Shown here in pieces: positions 7,255-15,778 of a stretch of DNA of 33,528 nucleotides. This DNA is from Fusobacteriaceae bacterium (GTDB lineage Bacteria > Fusobacteriota > Fusobacteriia > Fusobacteriales > Fusobacteriaceae): the NCBI GenBank assembly GCA_031289425.1, contig JAITPM010000013.1, positions 1 to 33,528 on the forward strand, read 5' to 3'. How positions within the stretch are numbered: position 1 is the first letter of the stretch; each line of letters starts with the position of its first letter. Under the pieces are notes generated by a model. It searched no databases. It worked only from the letters and a program-made list of their open reading frames with translations, and was not told the origin of the DNA. The position numbers were made by a program, and so were the translations under genes.

Positions 7255-8751
7255 ATGAAAAAAATAGTTATGAATTTTATAGTTTTTATTTTATGCACAT
7301 GTAAATTATTTGCATTTAATTATTATAGTGATATAATAATTACTGGAGAGAATAAAAATAAATTTTTTTACATAACGGAAGATATATATTCTAAAAGTAA
7401 AAGAAACCTGAAAGATGTTGCGTTATTTGATGAAAAAGAAAAAGAAATACCCTTTGTGATAGATAAATATCAAGAGAACTATATTAAAGAGGTCACACAA
7501 AGGTATGATGGGAGATTTTTAAAGGATAAAAAATATGAATCTGGAACGAAAAGAGAAATAACAATAAAAATAAATGAAAATCATTCAGGATTATCTATAT
7601 TGGGAAATTTATTGAATATTCGTGTAACAACGGCAGCTCCCATGCGTAATCCTTTTAAAGCAGAAGAAATAAAGTTATTTGGAAGTAACGACAATAAAAA
7701 TTGGGAAGAAATAAAAATAAATAAACATTTGGTAGATGGAGGGGTTGGTGATCATAATTTAAAATTTTATTTTGAAGAGTCGGTATATTCGTATTTTAGA
7801 TTAGAAATTCCTGCAATTGCTAAGATGTCAATGAAATCAGTGAGTTTCTTTTTGGAAGAAGACAGCATCCAAAATTATATAGAAAATTATTCTCATCTGT
7901 ATGTAAGAGATATTACCAGCGGAATATATGATATCAATGGAGATGAGACACTTCTTCAAGTGCGAACTAATAATTTACCATTGGATTTTATAAGATTGTA
8001 CAGTGGAAATTTGGTAAATAGTAGATACTATGTGTATAGTGGAAAGGAGAATATATATAAATTAGAAACCCCAATTTACAGTGGAAAAATTGTAAAGTTG
8101 AATAATATAGAAGATTTAATAATAAAATTGGACAGAAATGAAAAACATAAAATAATTTATATAAAAATAGTGAATCAAAATGTAAATTTAAAAAGGTTAA
8201 ACATAACAGCAGCTCATGGTAAATATTCACCGGATAAAATTGTTTTCCAAAAAAATAGCAGAGGGAGTAACTATCAGGTATTCTATGGTAATGCAAAATG
8301 GGAAACGCAAAATAACAATCAGGAAAATCAAAACAAATTACAAGATTATAATTTTCAAAATTGTGATATGGTGTCTTTAAATAAACCGAAAGAAAGTATA
8401 AATTTAATAGTAAAAACCAACGATTTTATACCGCTAAAAAACACAGGGAAATGGTATAATGATGTGGTAATAATAATTATAATCAGTTCAATTATTGTCT
8501 TTTCAGGAATACTCATAAGATTGCTTAGAAGACATAGATCAAAAGACGAAAATGAATATGGGAATGATGAAGATGAAGACGACTGTTATATAGCAGATAA
8601 AAAAATAGCGAAAGAAAAAAATATAGTGAAAAATAAAAAAATAGCAATTACAGATAAACGATTAAATCAAGATTTACACGGAAATTCTGTGGATATTCAA
8701 TATAAAAGTAAAAATATTAATCTTGAAAAAATAAAAAATTGTCAGTATTAA
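7255..8751 (+). CDS. DUF3999-like secreted, C-terminally anchored protein (copy 2)
   Basis: A ~498-aa paralogue of the preceding protein with the same order: signal peptide (1-20), I-I-I-T-G-E-N-K (27-34), F-F-Y-I-T-E-D-I-Y (37-45), E-I-P-F-V-I-D (64-70). Its discoidin-like motif is K-L-F-G-S-N-D-N-K-N-W (140-150), then Y-S-Y-F-R-L-E-I-P (178-186). A membrane segment lies at ~402-421. Unlike copy 1 it has a ~72-residue cytoplasmic tail with an acidic cluster (E-D-E-D-D) followed by a K-rich stretch. Starts: GTG 7246, ATG 7249 and ATG 7255 are all in frame; 7255 gives the standard M-K-K signal start and a plausible GAG at 7244-7246. No strong SD is visible. The gap to copy 1 is only ~70 bases, consistent with one operon. 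Confidence 0.7.
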   Translation: MKKIVMNFIVFILCTCKLFAFNYYSDIIITGENKNKFFYITEDIYSKSKRNLKDVALFDEKEKEIPFVIDKYQENYIKEVTQRYDGRFLKDKKYESGTKREITIKINENHSGLSILGNLLNIRVTTAAPMRNPFKAEEIKLFGSNDNKNWEEIKINKHLVDGGVGDHNLKFYFEESVYSYFRLEIPAIAKMSMKSVSFFLEEDSIQNYIENYSHLYVRDITSGIYDINGDETLLQVRTNNLPLDFIRLYSGNLVNSRYYVYSGKENIYKLETPIYSGKIVKLNNIEDLIIKLDRNEKHKIIYIKIVNQNVNLKRLNITAAHGKYSPDKIVFQKNSRGSNYQVFYGNAKWETQNNNQENQNKLQDYNFQNCDMVSLNKPKESINLIVKTNDFIPLKNTGKWYNDVVIIIIISSIIVFSGILIRLLRRHRSKDENEYGNDEDEDDCYIADKKIAKEKNIVKNKKIAITDKRLNQDLHGNSVDIQYKSKNINLEKIKNCQY

Positions 8752-8880
8752 TATTAAATAAATAATTAATTAAATGGATTAACGTTTTAAATATTGTATT
8801 AAAGAATTTAAAAAAAAATTAAAAAAAATAATAATGTTTGATTATTATGGTTTAATTACAGTGATAATAAAGATGGAGAT

Positions 8881-8908
8881 AAGAATGAATGACATTCTTT
8901 GATTTGTT
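8881..8908 (+). promoter_or_regulatory. Attenuator-like hairpin with a 5-codon leader ORF before the helicase gene
   Basis: AAGAATG (8881-8887) pairs perfectly with CATTCTT (8893-8899) across a 5-base loop, followed by the T-rich TGATTTGTTTT. Embedded in it is a minimal ORF, ATG 8885 to TGA 8900-8902 (M-N-D-I-L), with GGAG at 8875-8878 spaced 6 bases away. It could be a weak terminator for the upstream block or a translation-linked attenuator for the helicase. It is AT-rich and could also be coincidental. Confidence 0.3.
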
Positions 8909-8941
8909 TTAGTGTTATATATAAAAAATAAGGAAGTGAAT

Positions 8942-10636
8942 ATGAAAAATTTAGAAGAATTTAAAGAGCTTGGGTTGGGAGAAAAAATATTAAAAACTTT
9001 ATCAAAAAAAGGGTATGAGGCACCAACGCCAATACAGAAAATTACAATACCTGCCTTACTTAATGGAGAAAAAAATATAATTGGGCAGGCACAGACAGGT
9101 ACCGGTAAAACGGCTGCTTATGCTTTACCGATTTTAGAAAGGATGGAAACAAATGGGAATGTACAGGCTATAGTTTTGGTACCCACGAGAGAACTGGCAT
9201 TACAAGTGGCAGAAGAAATGAATAGTCTATCTCCAAATAAAAAATTAAAAGTGGCACCGGTCTATGGAGGACAGTCAGTAGAATTCCAAATGAGGCAATT
9301 GAAGCATGGTGTAGATATAATTGTGGGAACTCCAGGAAGAGTAATCGACTTTATAAATAGAAAAATTTTAAAAATAAATAATTTGAAATTTTTTATTTTG
9401 GATGAAGCCGATGAAATGTTAAATATGGGATTTATAGATGATATTGAATTAATACTTTCAAATACAAATGAAGACAAAAGAATGTTATTTTTTTCTGCGA
9501 CAATGCCTAATGAAATATTAAAAATAGCAGAAAAATATATGGGAACATATGAAAAATTGGCAATAAAAACTAAGGAACTTACAGTAGATCTAACAGAACA
9601 AATTTATTTTGAAGTTCACGAAAGAGATAAATTTGAAGCTTTGTGCAGAATTATAGATTTGGCCGAAGATTTTTATGGAATAGTATTTTGCAGGACTAAA
9701 AACGATGTTAATGAATTGGTCGGCAAACTAAACGACAGAAGTTATGGAGCAGAAGTATTACATGGGGATATTACTCAAAGTAATAGAGAAACGACATTGA
9801 GAAGATTCAAATCCAAAAAAATAAATGTTCTTGTGGCAACTGATGTAGCGGCTCGTGGAATTGATATAATTAATCTATCCCATGTAATAAATTATTCCAT
9901 ACCGCAAGAAGCAGAAAGTTATGTCCATAGAATAGGAAGAACCGGAAGAGCAGGCAAAGAAGGGATAGCGATTACTTTTATCACACCTCAGGAGTACAGG
10001 CGACTTTTACAAATTCAAAGAGTAGTAAAAACGGAAATAAGAAGAGAAAATGTGCCCGGAGTAAGGGATGTAATAGAAGTAAAAAAAGCCAGGTTATTGG
10101 ATGAAATTAATCAAATTTTAGAAATTGGAATAAGTGAAAGCTATGAAAAAATTGCTTCAGAACTTTTAAAAGATAAAGATGCGGTTGCAATAGTCGGAGC
10201 TTTACTAAAACATTCCTATGAAAATGTACTGGATGAAAAAAATTATACAGAAATAAATACGAATTCAATACATTTGGAAGATAGTGGAAAAGTTAGATTA
10301 TTTGTTGCCTTAGGAAGAAAACAAGAAATGACTCCTAAAAAATTGGTGGAATTGGTTACTGAAAAAACTGGAGTAGAAAGCAGACATATAAAAAATGCTG
10401 AAGTATATGAGAATTTTTCATTTATATCAGTACCATTCTTGGAAGCAGAGGCTATTGTAGATGTATTCAAGAAAAACAGAAGAGGAGGTAAACCTCTTAT
10501 CGAAAAAGCTAAAGGAAGAATGAAAGAAAAAGCCAAGGATAATTATAACTCAAAACCAAAGGACGGATCTAATCTAAAAATTGCAAAAATAAAAGAACCT
10601 AGGTCAAAATCAGAGATGGCAGGATCTAAAAAATAG
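8942..10636 (+). CDS. DEAD-box ATP-dependent RNA helicase with DbpA-type RNA-binding domain
   Basis: A 564-aa DEAD-box helicase. Visible motifs: Q-motif G-Y-E-A-P-T-P-I-Q (24-32), Walker A A-Q-T-G-T-G-K-T (50-57), P-T-R-E-L-A (81-86), T-P-G-R (130-133), D-E-A-D (154-157), S-A-T (185-187), A-R-G-I-D (304-308), H-R-I-G-R-T-G-R (329-336). Residues ~450-520 (V-R-L-F-V-A-L-G-R and following) form a DbpA/CsdA-like RNA-binding fold, followed by a basic K/R-rich tail. This combination matches DeaD/CshA-type helicases in ribosome assembly and cold adaptation. Start: a longer GTG frame at 8912 exists, but AGGA at 8931-8934 sits 7 bases before ATG 8942. The gene is monocistronic or co-transcribed with mltG, 58 bases downstream. 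Confidence 0.92.
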   Translation: MKNLEEFKELGLGEKILKTLSKKGYEAPTPIQKITIPALLNGEKNIIGQAQTGTGKTAAYALPILERMETNGNVQAIVLVPTRELALQVAEEMNSLSPNKKLKVAPVYGGQSVEFQMRQLKHGVDIIVGTPGRVIDFINRKILKINNLKFFILDEADEMLNMGFIDDIELILSNTNEDKRMLFFSATMPNEILKIAEKYMGTYEKLAIKTKELTVDLTEQIYFEVHERDKFEALCRIIDLAEDFYGIVFCRTKNDVNELVGKLNDRSYGAEVLHGDITQSNRETTLRRFKSKKINVLVATDVAARGIDIINLSHVINYSIPQEAESYVHRIGRTGRAGKEGIAITFITPQEYRRLLQIQRVVKTEIRRENVPGVRDVIEVKKARLLDEINQILEIGISESYEKIASELLKDKDAVAIVGALLKHSYENVLDEKNYTEINTNSIHLEDSGKVRLFVALGRKQEMTPKKLVELVTEKTGVESRHIKNAEVYENFSFISVPFLEAEAIVDVFKKNRRGGKPLIEKAKGRMKEKAKDNYNSKPKDGSNLKIAKIKEPRSKSEMAGSKK

Positions 10637-10694
10637 ATATTAGATATTATAGATAAAAATTGTCTATTAAAAAACCCAAAAGGAGATTTAATAT

Positions 10695-11669
10695 ATGATG
10701 AGAAAGCTCTTTAGTTCCATTGTTATAACAATTTTATTAGCTGTTATTATATTCAGCGGATATTTTGTATATATCATTACCGAAAAAGACCAGTATAGTG
10801 GTATGATAGAGATAAAAAGTAATGAACCTTTAGTAAATTCTTTAAGTCAATTGCCAATTTCAAAAAATGTGGCCTTTAAAATTTATTTGAAATATTTTAG
10901 AAATGGTGGAAGAAATATAAAAGTGGGATATTACGATATAAATAAAAGTATGAATGTAATCCAACTGATTGATTTATTTGAGATGGGAATTGATAAAACG
11001 TATAAAGTTACAGTTCCTGAAGGTTATACAGTGGAGCAAATAGTTAGCTTGTTAGAAAATAAAAACAAAATAGACAAGGAAAAATTTTATGATATACTGA
11101 ATAAAAAAATAGATGAATTCCCATATAATACTCCTGATGGAAATTTCGAAGGGTATTTTTACCCAGAGACTTATTTTATTTCTGAAAATGCTGATGAAGA
11201 AATTATAATAAATACATTTTTAAATGAATTTTTAAAAAGATTTCCTCCGGATAAATATCCTGATAAGGATGAGTTTTATGAAAAATTAATAATGGCTTCT
11301 ATTCTTGAAAGGGAAGCCATGCTTGATAGTGAGAAACCGATTATGTCTTCAGTTTTTTATAATAGAATTAAATTGGGGATGGTATTGGCTTCTGATGCTA
11401 CTGTAAATTTTGTTTTTAAATATGAAAAAAAGAGAATACTATATAAAGATCTGAGAGTAGATTCTCCGTACAATACATATAAAAATACTGGATTGCCACC
11501 AGCTCCCATATCAAATCCTTCAGTTGTATCTGTAGAAGCAGCATATAACCCGGCGGATACAGATTACCTGTTTTTTGTTGCTAAGGGAGATGGTGGGCAT
11601 TTCTTTAGTAAAACTTATAAAGAACATATAAATTTTCAAAATAATAATAAAAAATCAAATAAAAATTAA
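10695..11669 (+). CDS. mltG: Endolytic murein transglycosylase MltG
   Basis: A 324-aa YceG-family protein. A single N-terminal membrane anchor (residues ~7-27) is followed by a LysM-like region (K-V-T-V-P-E-G-Y-T-V-E-Q-I, 104-116). The catalytic domain contains G-Y-F-Y-P-E-T-Y (153-160), A-S-I-L-E-R-E-A (201-208, holding the catalytic glutamate), A-S-D-A-T-V-N (232-238) and S-P-Y-N-T-Y-K-N-T-G-L-P-P-A-P-I-S-N-P (257-275). It cleaves nascent glycan strands at the membrane, leaving anhydroMurNAc ends and setting glycan length. Length is normal. AAAGGAGA (10678-10685) is placed 9 bases before ATG 10695, favouring it over the adjacent ATG at 10698. Confidence 0.95.
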   Translation: MMRKLFSSIVITILLAVIIFSGYFVYIITEKDQYSGMIEIKSNEPLVNSLSQLPISKNVAFKIYLKYFRNGGRNIKVGYYDINKSMNVIQLIDLFEMGIDKTYKVTVPEGYTVEQIVSLLENKNKIDKEKFYDILNKKIDEFPYNTPDGNFEGYFYPETYFISENADEEIIINTFLNEFLKRFPPDKYPDKDEFYEKLIMASILEREAMLDSEKPIMSSVFYNRIKLGMVLASDATVNFVFKYEKKRILYKDLRVDSPYNTYKNTGLPPAPISNPSVVSVEAAYNPADTDYLFFVAKGDGGHFFSKTYKEHINFQNNNKKSNKN

Positions 11670-11705
11670 GCAAATTCAGAAAACAAATAAAAAATAAAAT
11701 CTTCA

Positions 11706-11811
11706 TTGAAAAAATAACAAATATAGGTTATAATTGTTAAATATAAAATTACATAATTTCTATACATCTTTTTGTTATTATTAAAGAAAGGTTATAATTG
11801 TTAAATATAAA
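11706..11811 (+). promoter_or_regulatory. tilS promoter region with duplicated 22-bp element
   Basis: TTGAAA (11706-11711), a 17-base spacer and TATAAT (11729-11734) form a near-consensus sigma-70 promoter. A 22-base segment around this -10 (11726-11747) is repeated exactly at 11790-11811, giving a second TATAAT (11793-11798) about 25 bases before tilS. The second copy has only a poor -35 (TTTTGT at 11770-11775, 17-base spacer). The copies lie 64 bases apart start to start, as expected for tandem promoters or a duplicated binding site. The tilS-ftsH pair is the only target downstream. Confidence 0.6.
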
Positions 11812-11823
11812 TATGAGGAAAAT

Positions 11824-13293
11824 ATGAAATTTTTAAAAGAGATTATTGATATAAATAAAAGATATAATATCATAAAAAAAGGTGATAAGATAATAGTTGG
11901 GTTTTCCGGTGGAGCTGATTCTGTTTTTTTGACCGAAATTCTTTTAAAAATGCAAAAAGAAATAAATTTTTTTATTATTTTGACGCATGTGAATCATATG
12001 TTGCGAGGAGCAGATGCTGATAGTGATGAAAATTTTGCGGTTGAATATGGTAAGCATTATAATATACCGGTATTTATAAAAAAAACAGATGTACAAGCGA
12101 TTGCAAATATAAATAAAATGTCCTTTGAAGAAGCGGGAAGAGAAGTTAGGTATGAATTTTATAATGAAATCTTAAATAGTGAAAATTGCAACAAAATAGC
12201 TCTAGCCCATAATAAAGATGATCAGATTGAAAATTTTTTATTTAGGCTGATGCGAGGAACATCACTAAAAGGACTGGAGGGAATTTATTCAAGAGATATT
12301 TATATAAGACCGATTTCTCATATTTATAAAAAAGATATCTTAGAATATTTAGATACAAATAATATAAAATATTGCATTGATAAGACAAATTTTAATGTTG
12401 ATTATACCAGAAATAGTATAAGATTGGGATTAATTCCATTTATTGAGAAAAAATACAATTTAAATTTTAAAGATAAAATTTACTCTCTGATTGAGGAGAT
12501 AAGAGAGGTCAATAAAATAGTCGATATAGATTTAAATGATTATATAGATGAAGATAAATTAGTAATTGATAAATTGCAAAAAGAAACAATTTATACAAAA
12601 AATATAATAATAAATAAATACTTATGTAATAGTAAAATGAAATTTGATAAGAAAAACATTACAAGAAATAAAATAGAAAATATAGTAAAATTATTATCTA
12701 AAGGTGGTACAAAAGAAATTTCTTTGGATAAAAATTATATATTAAAAAAGATATATAATTTGGTATCTATAGAAAAAAGAACTGATGATGTTATATACAA
12801 TAACAAGGACAAGAGTGATTGTCTTCAAATTAAAAATATAAAAACAAAAAATATTGAAAAAAAAGGGAAGGGAGCGTATGAAGTAGAATTTGTTGTACCG
12901 GGTAAAATTAAATTTGGAAAATATATAATATCCGGTGAAATTTATGATAATATAAATATTGAAATAGAAAAAAATAAAGAGAAAATTAAAGAAGAGAATA
13001 TATTTTATACTAGTTTAGAATGTAATAAAAAACTAAAAATAAGATATAGAAAAGATGGTGACAAAATAATTCCTATGGGAATGGGAAATTATAAAAAGAT
13101 AAAAGAAATATTTATAGATGAAAAAATACCTAAGGATTTAAGAGATGATATACCTATTATTACATTAGGTATTGATAATTTTGAGGAAATACTTTGGGTA
13201 GTAGGAGTAAAGAAAAGTGAAAGATTTAAAAATATTTCAGAAAATATAAATAAAATAAAGTTAGTTGTTAAGGAGGATATAGTTGGAAAATAA
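11824..13293 (+). CDS. tilS: tRNA(Ile)-lysidine synthase TilS
   Basis: A 489-aa N-type ATP-pyrophosphatase. The PP-loop S-G-G-A-D-S is at 28-33. T-H-V-N-H-M-L-R-G-A-D-A-D-S-D (~59-73) and the conserved R-Y-E-F-Y segment with A-H-N-K-D-D-Q-I-E-N (~128-137) are TilS signatures. R-L-M-R-G-T-S-L-K-G-L-E-G follows. The TilS C-terminal substrate domain is present (R-Y-R-K-D-G-D-K-I-I-P-M-G near 405-420, then the W-V-V-G-V-K-K-S-E-R-F end). TilS converts the wobble C of the CAU-anticodon tRNA(Ile) to lysidine so it reads AUA, a codon used heavily in this AT-rich genome. Its last 11 bases overlap ftsH, a common tilS-ftsH pairing. GAGG lies just before the ATG. Confidence 0.95.
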   Translation: MKFLKEIIDINKRYNIIKKGDKIIVGFSGGADSVFLTEILLKMQKEINFFIILTHVNHMLRGADADSDENFAVEYGKHYNIPVFIKKTDVQAIANINKMSFEEAGREVRYEFYNEILNSENCNKIALAHNKDDQIENFLFRLMRGTSLKGLEGIYSRDIYIRPISHIYKKDILEYLDTNNIKYCIDKTNFNVDYTRNSIRLGLIPFIEKKYNLNFKDKIYSLIEEIREVNKIVDIDLNDYIDEDKLVIDKLQKETIYTKNIIINKYLCNSKMKFDKKNITRNKIENIVKLLSKGGTKEISLDKNYILKKIYNLVSIEKRTDDVIYNNKDKSDCLQIKNIKTKNIEKKGKGAYEVEFVVPGKIKFGKYIISGEIYDNINIEIEKNKEKIKEENIFYTSLECNKKLKIRYRKDGDKIIPMGMGNYKKIKEIFIDEKIPKDLRDDIPIITLGIDNFEEILWVVGVKKSERFKNISENINKIKLVVKEDIVGK

Positions 13294-15526
13294 AGAAAAA
13301 TTAGATAAAGAAAAAGACAAACTTGCTGGTACTGAATCAACAAAATCTGAAAAAAGTAAAGAAAATGAAATAGAAAAAATAAATAAAGAAGATGAGATAG
13401 AAGAAGTAAATAAAGAAGAAATAAATAAAGAAGAAATAAATAAAGAACAAACAGATGATGAAACTACAGAAAATAGTGAAAGTCAACAAACTGAAAGTTC
13501 TCAAGAAAAAATTAGCTTAGAAAAAGAATCAAATTCAGAAAATTCTGAATCTGAAAATTCTGAACCTGATGAAAAAAAAGAAAAAAGCCCAAAGGATATT
13601 CTTCGTGAAAGACAAGAAGAAATCAAAAGAAGACTAAAAGAAGATAATCCAAAACCTCAAAACAACAAAATTCCTAATATATTTAGAGGGAAATTTAATT
13701 TTAAGGGATTGATATTGTTGGCTTTTGTAATAGCTATAGTAATGTCTATACCGACAATCCGTAATGAAAGAAAAAAAATTCCAATTACTGATGTTACTTA
13801 TACACAGTTTATTGAATTACTTAAAACCTCTAAAATTGATAAGGTAATGGAAAAAGAAGATTATATAATCGGGTCATTCGATAATGATACAAATTCTTAT
13901 AGAACAAGATTACTTACTTCCAGAATTGGCGATGATCAAAAGGTAATGTCAGTTTTAGAAGAGAAAAAAATTCCGATACAATCGCTACCACCTGAACAGC
14001 CTAATGCTCTTATAACAATGCTGGGTTCATGGTTTCCATTCATACTATTGATAGGAATTTGGGCATTTATGTTAAATAGAATGAATAAGGGTAATGGAGG
14101 CGGACCTCAAATATTTAATATGGGAAAATCTAAAACCAAAGAAGGAGAAAGTATTTCCAAGGTAACATTTAAAGATGTTGCCGGAATAGTGGAAGCGAAA
14201 GCTGAATTAGAGGAAGTTGTAGAATTCTTAAGGGAACCGGACAAATTTAAAAAAGTTGGTGCAAAAATACCTAAAGGTGTTTTACTTTTGGGAGCACCCG
14301 GAACAGGTAAAACTCTTCTTGCAAAAGCTGTAGCCGGAGAAGCAAAGGTACCATTTTTCAGTATGTCAGGGTCAGAATTTGTAGAAATGTTTGTTGGAGT
14401 CGGAGCTTCGAGAGTGAGAGATTTATTTAACAAAGCTAGAAAAAGTGCTCCTTGTATTGTTTTTATAGATGAGATAGATGCTGTAGGTAGAAAGAGAGGA
14501 ACAGGTTCCGGCGGTGGAAATGATGAAAGAGAACAAACATTAAATCAACTTTTGGTAGAAATGGATGGATTTGGGAATGAAGAAACAATAATTGTATTAG
14601 CTGCTACCAATAGACCGGATGTATTGGATAGAGCACTTTTGAGACCCGGAAGATTTGATAGAAGAGTCTATGTTGATGTTCCTGATATAAAGGGAAGAGA
14701 GGCTATATTAAGAGTACATCTAAAGGGAAAAACTCTTGATAAGGATGTAAATCTAAAAGCTATTGCAAAACAAACACATGGGCTTGTAGGAGCTGATTTG
14801 GCAAATCTATTGAATGAAGCTGCTATATTAGCTGCAAGAGCTGGAAGAAAAAATATAAAAATGATAGATATACAAGAGGCTACAGAAAAGGTGGCTATGG
14901 GACCAGAAAAAAAGTCAAGGGTTGTAAGTGAAAAAGACAGGAAAATCACAGCATACCATGAAGCTGGACATGCTGTAGTTACATATAACCTTAAGGGAGT
15001 AGATCCTGTCTATAAAGTCACAATTGTACCAAGAGGTTGGGCTGGCGGTTATACAATGTCTCTTCCTGATAGCGAAATAGAAAAAACACATATGTTAAAA
15101 AGTGATTTTGTAAATGAAATAAAAATACTTTTTGGAGGAAGAGCATCAGAGGAAATAATCTTTGAAGATATATCTACAGGGGCAAGCCAGGATATAGAAA
15201 GGGCTACAGGTATTGCCAATGCCATGGTCACAAAATATGGAATGGTAAGTAAGTTCGGGCCAATTTTATTGGATTCTACAAGAGATGGCGATATGTTCAG
15301 GTCTAGAAATTATAGTGAAATTACTGGAAAAGAAGTGGATGATGAGATTTTTAAAATTATAAATGAAAACTATAAAGAAACATTAGAAATCCTAAAAGAA
15401 CATAGAACTCAATTGGAAGCAGTTGCAATTGCTTTACTTGATAGAGATACAATTAATAAAGAGGAATTTGAAGCTGCAATGAGAGGCGAGGCATTGCCAC
15501 CATTGGAAAGTACAGACATCAATTAA
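13283..15526 (+). CDS. ftsH: ATP-dependent zinc metalloprotease FtsH with long acidic N-terminal extension
   Basis: A 747-aa AAA+ membrane protease. The order is an acidic/lysine-rich low-complexity extension (1 to ~138), TM1 (~141-159), periplasmic domain, TM2 (~243-263), then AAA+ with Walker A G-A-P-G-T-G-K-T (337-344), Walker B F-I-D-E-I-D (394-399) and the arginine-finger region R-P-G-R-F-D-R-R. The M41 zinc site is H-E-A-G-H (559-563), with a third ligand Asp near 637 in G-A-S-Q-D. FtsH degrades membrane and regulatory proteins as a hexamer. The start is TTG 13283, with AGGAGG (13271-13276) 6 bases upstream and inside the tilS 3' end. Usual FtsH begins with TM1 within ~10 residues, so the extension is odd; it contains 5-codon N-K-E-E-I repeats. 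It is probably cytoplasmic and disordered. Confidence 0.95.
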   Translation: MENKEKLDKEKDKLAGTESTKSEKSKENEIEKINKEDEIEEVNKEEINKEEINKEQTDDETTENSESQQTESSQEKISLEKESNSENSESENSEPDEKKEKSPKDILRERQEEIKRRLKEDNPKPQNNKIPNIFRGKFNFKGLILLAFVIAIVMSIPTIRNERKKIPITDVTYTQFIELLKTSKIDKVMEKEDYIIGSFDNDTNSYRTRLLTSRIGDDQKVMSVLEEKKIPIQSLPPEQPNALITMLGSWFPFILLIGIWAFMLNRMNKGNGGGPQIFNMGKSKTKEGESISKVTFKDVAGIVEAKAELEEVVEFLREPDKFKKVGAKIPKGVLLLGAPGTGKTLLAKAVAGEAKVPFFSMSGSEFVEMFVGVGASRVRDLFNKARKSAPCIVFIDEIDAVGRKRGTGSGGGNDEREQTLNQLLVEMDGFGNEETIIVLAATNRPDVLDRALLRPGRFDRRVYVDVPDIKGREAILRVHLKGKTLDKDVNLKAIAKQTHGLVGADLANLLNEAAILAARAGRKNIKMIDIQEATEKVAMGPEKKSRVVSEKDRKITAYHEAGHAVVTYNLKGVDPVYKVTIVPRGWAGGYTMSLPDSEIEKTHMLKSDFVNEIKILFGGRASEEIIFEDISTGASQDIERATGIANAMVTKYGMVSKFGPILLDSTRDGDMFRSRNYSEITGKEVDDEIFKIINENYKETLEILKEHRTQLEAVAIALLDRDTINKEEFEAAMRGEALPPLESTDIN
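13409..13450 (+). repeat. In-frame 15-bp tandem repeat in ftsH extension
   Basis: Two exact 15-base units (13409-13423 and 13424-13438), each encoding N-K-E-E-I, plus a partial third (13439-13450, N-K-E-Q). The unit length keeps frame, so copy-number changes would lengthen or shorten the acidic arm without disrupting FtsH. A related S-E-N repeat occurs near 13535-13566. Confidence 0.75.
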
Positions 15527-15534
15527 ATAAATAG

Positions 15535-15574
15535 AACAAATAGCAGGGGTATATAAACACTTTTGCTATTTGTT
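15535..15574 (+). terminator. Hairpin after ftsH
   Basis: An 11-bp perfect inverted repeat (AACAAATAGCA at 15535-15545, TGCTATTTGTT at 15564-15574) with an 18-base loop lies 9 bases after the ftsH stop. No long T-run follows (ATTGTAAG), so termination may be inefficient or the structure may protect the mRNA 3' end. A new promoter for rpsO begins ~100 bases on, which supports a transcription boundary here. Confidence 0.45.
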
Positions 15575-15670
15575 ATTGTAAGAAAAAAGAAGAAATAAGA
15601 AATAAGAAGTAAGAAATTAAGTAATAAATTTTTCTCGCAAATTTTTTATTGACATGACCCAAAATAATGA

Positions 15671-15699
15671 TTGCAAAACTAGAATAAATGTGGTATACT
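15671..15699 (+). promoter_or_regulatory. rpsO promoter
   Basis: TTGCAA (15671-15676), a 17-base spacer and TATACT (15694-15699), with TG at the extended -10 position (15691-15692). This predicts a start near 15706 and a ~73-base leader before rpsO. A TTGACA at 15649-15654 is better as a hexamer but has no -10 at proper spacing. Confidence 0.65.
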
Positions 15700-15710
15700 A
15701 AACAAAGAAT

Positions 15711-15774
15711 TTGAGCTATGTTATAGGGTTAGCCTCCTATTACTTGGCTCAGATAATAATATATGTCAGGAGGA
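15711..15774 (+). promoter_or_regulatory. Candidate S15 autoregulatory leader of rpsO
   Basis: The transcript leader can fold as an outer stem (15711-15718 with 15745-15752; TGAGC/GCTCA core plus G-T wobbles) and an inner stem ATAGG (15723-15727) with CCTAT (15736-15740). The inner stem's 3' side lies in CCTCCT (15733-15738), an exact complement of the SD AGGAGG (15768-15773). So either the hairpin forms and the SD is free, or CCTCCT masks the SD. Ribosomal protein S15 is known to repress its own mRNA through leader structures in several phyla; that S15 binds this one is inference. Confidence 0.5.
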
Positions 15775-15778
15775 TTAA

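Noticed and set aside
8828-8848. 8-bp ATAATAAT/ATTATTAT hairpin preceded by an A-run, suggesting a reverse-strand terminator
   Set aside because: No reverse-strand gene reads into it and it is pure AT; chance is likely in this region.
8912-8941. GTG 8912 as helicase start
   Set aside because: No SD precedes it, while ATG 8942 has AGGA at good spacing and gives the normal DEAD-box N-terminus.
15649-15654. TTGACA as the rpsO -35
   Set aside because: The nearest good -10 is 39 bases away; TTGCAA at 15671 has the correct 17-base spacing to TATACT.
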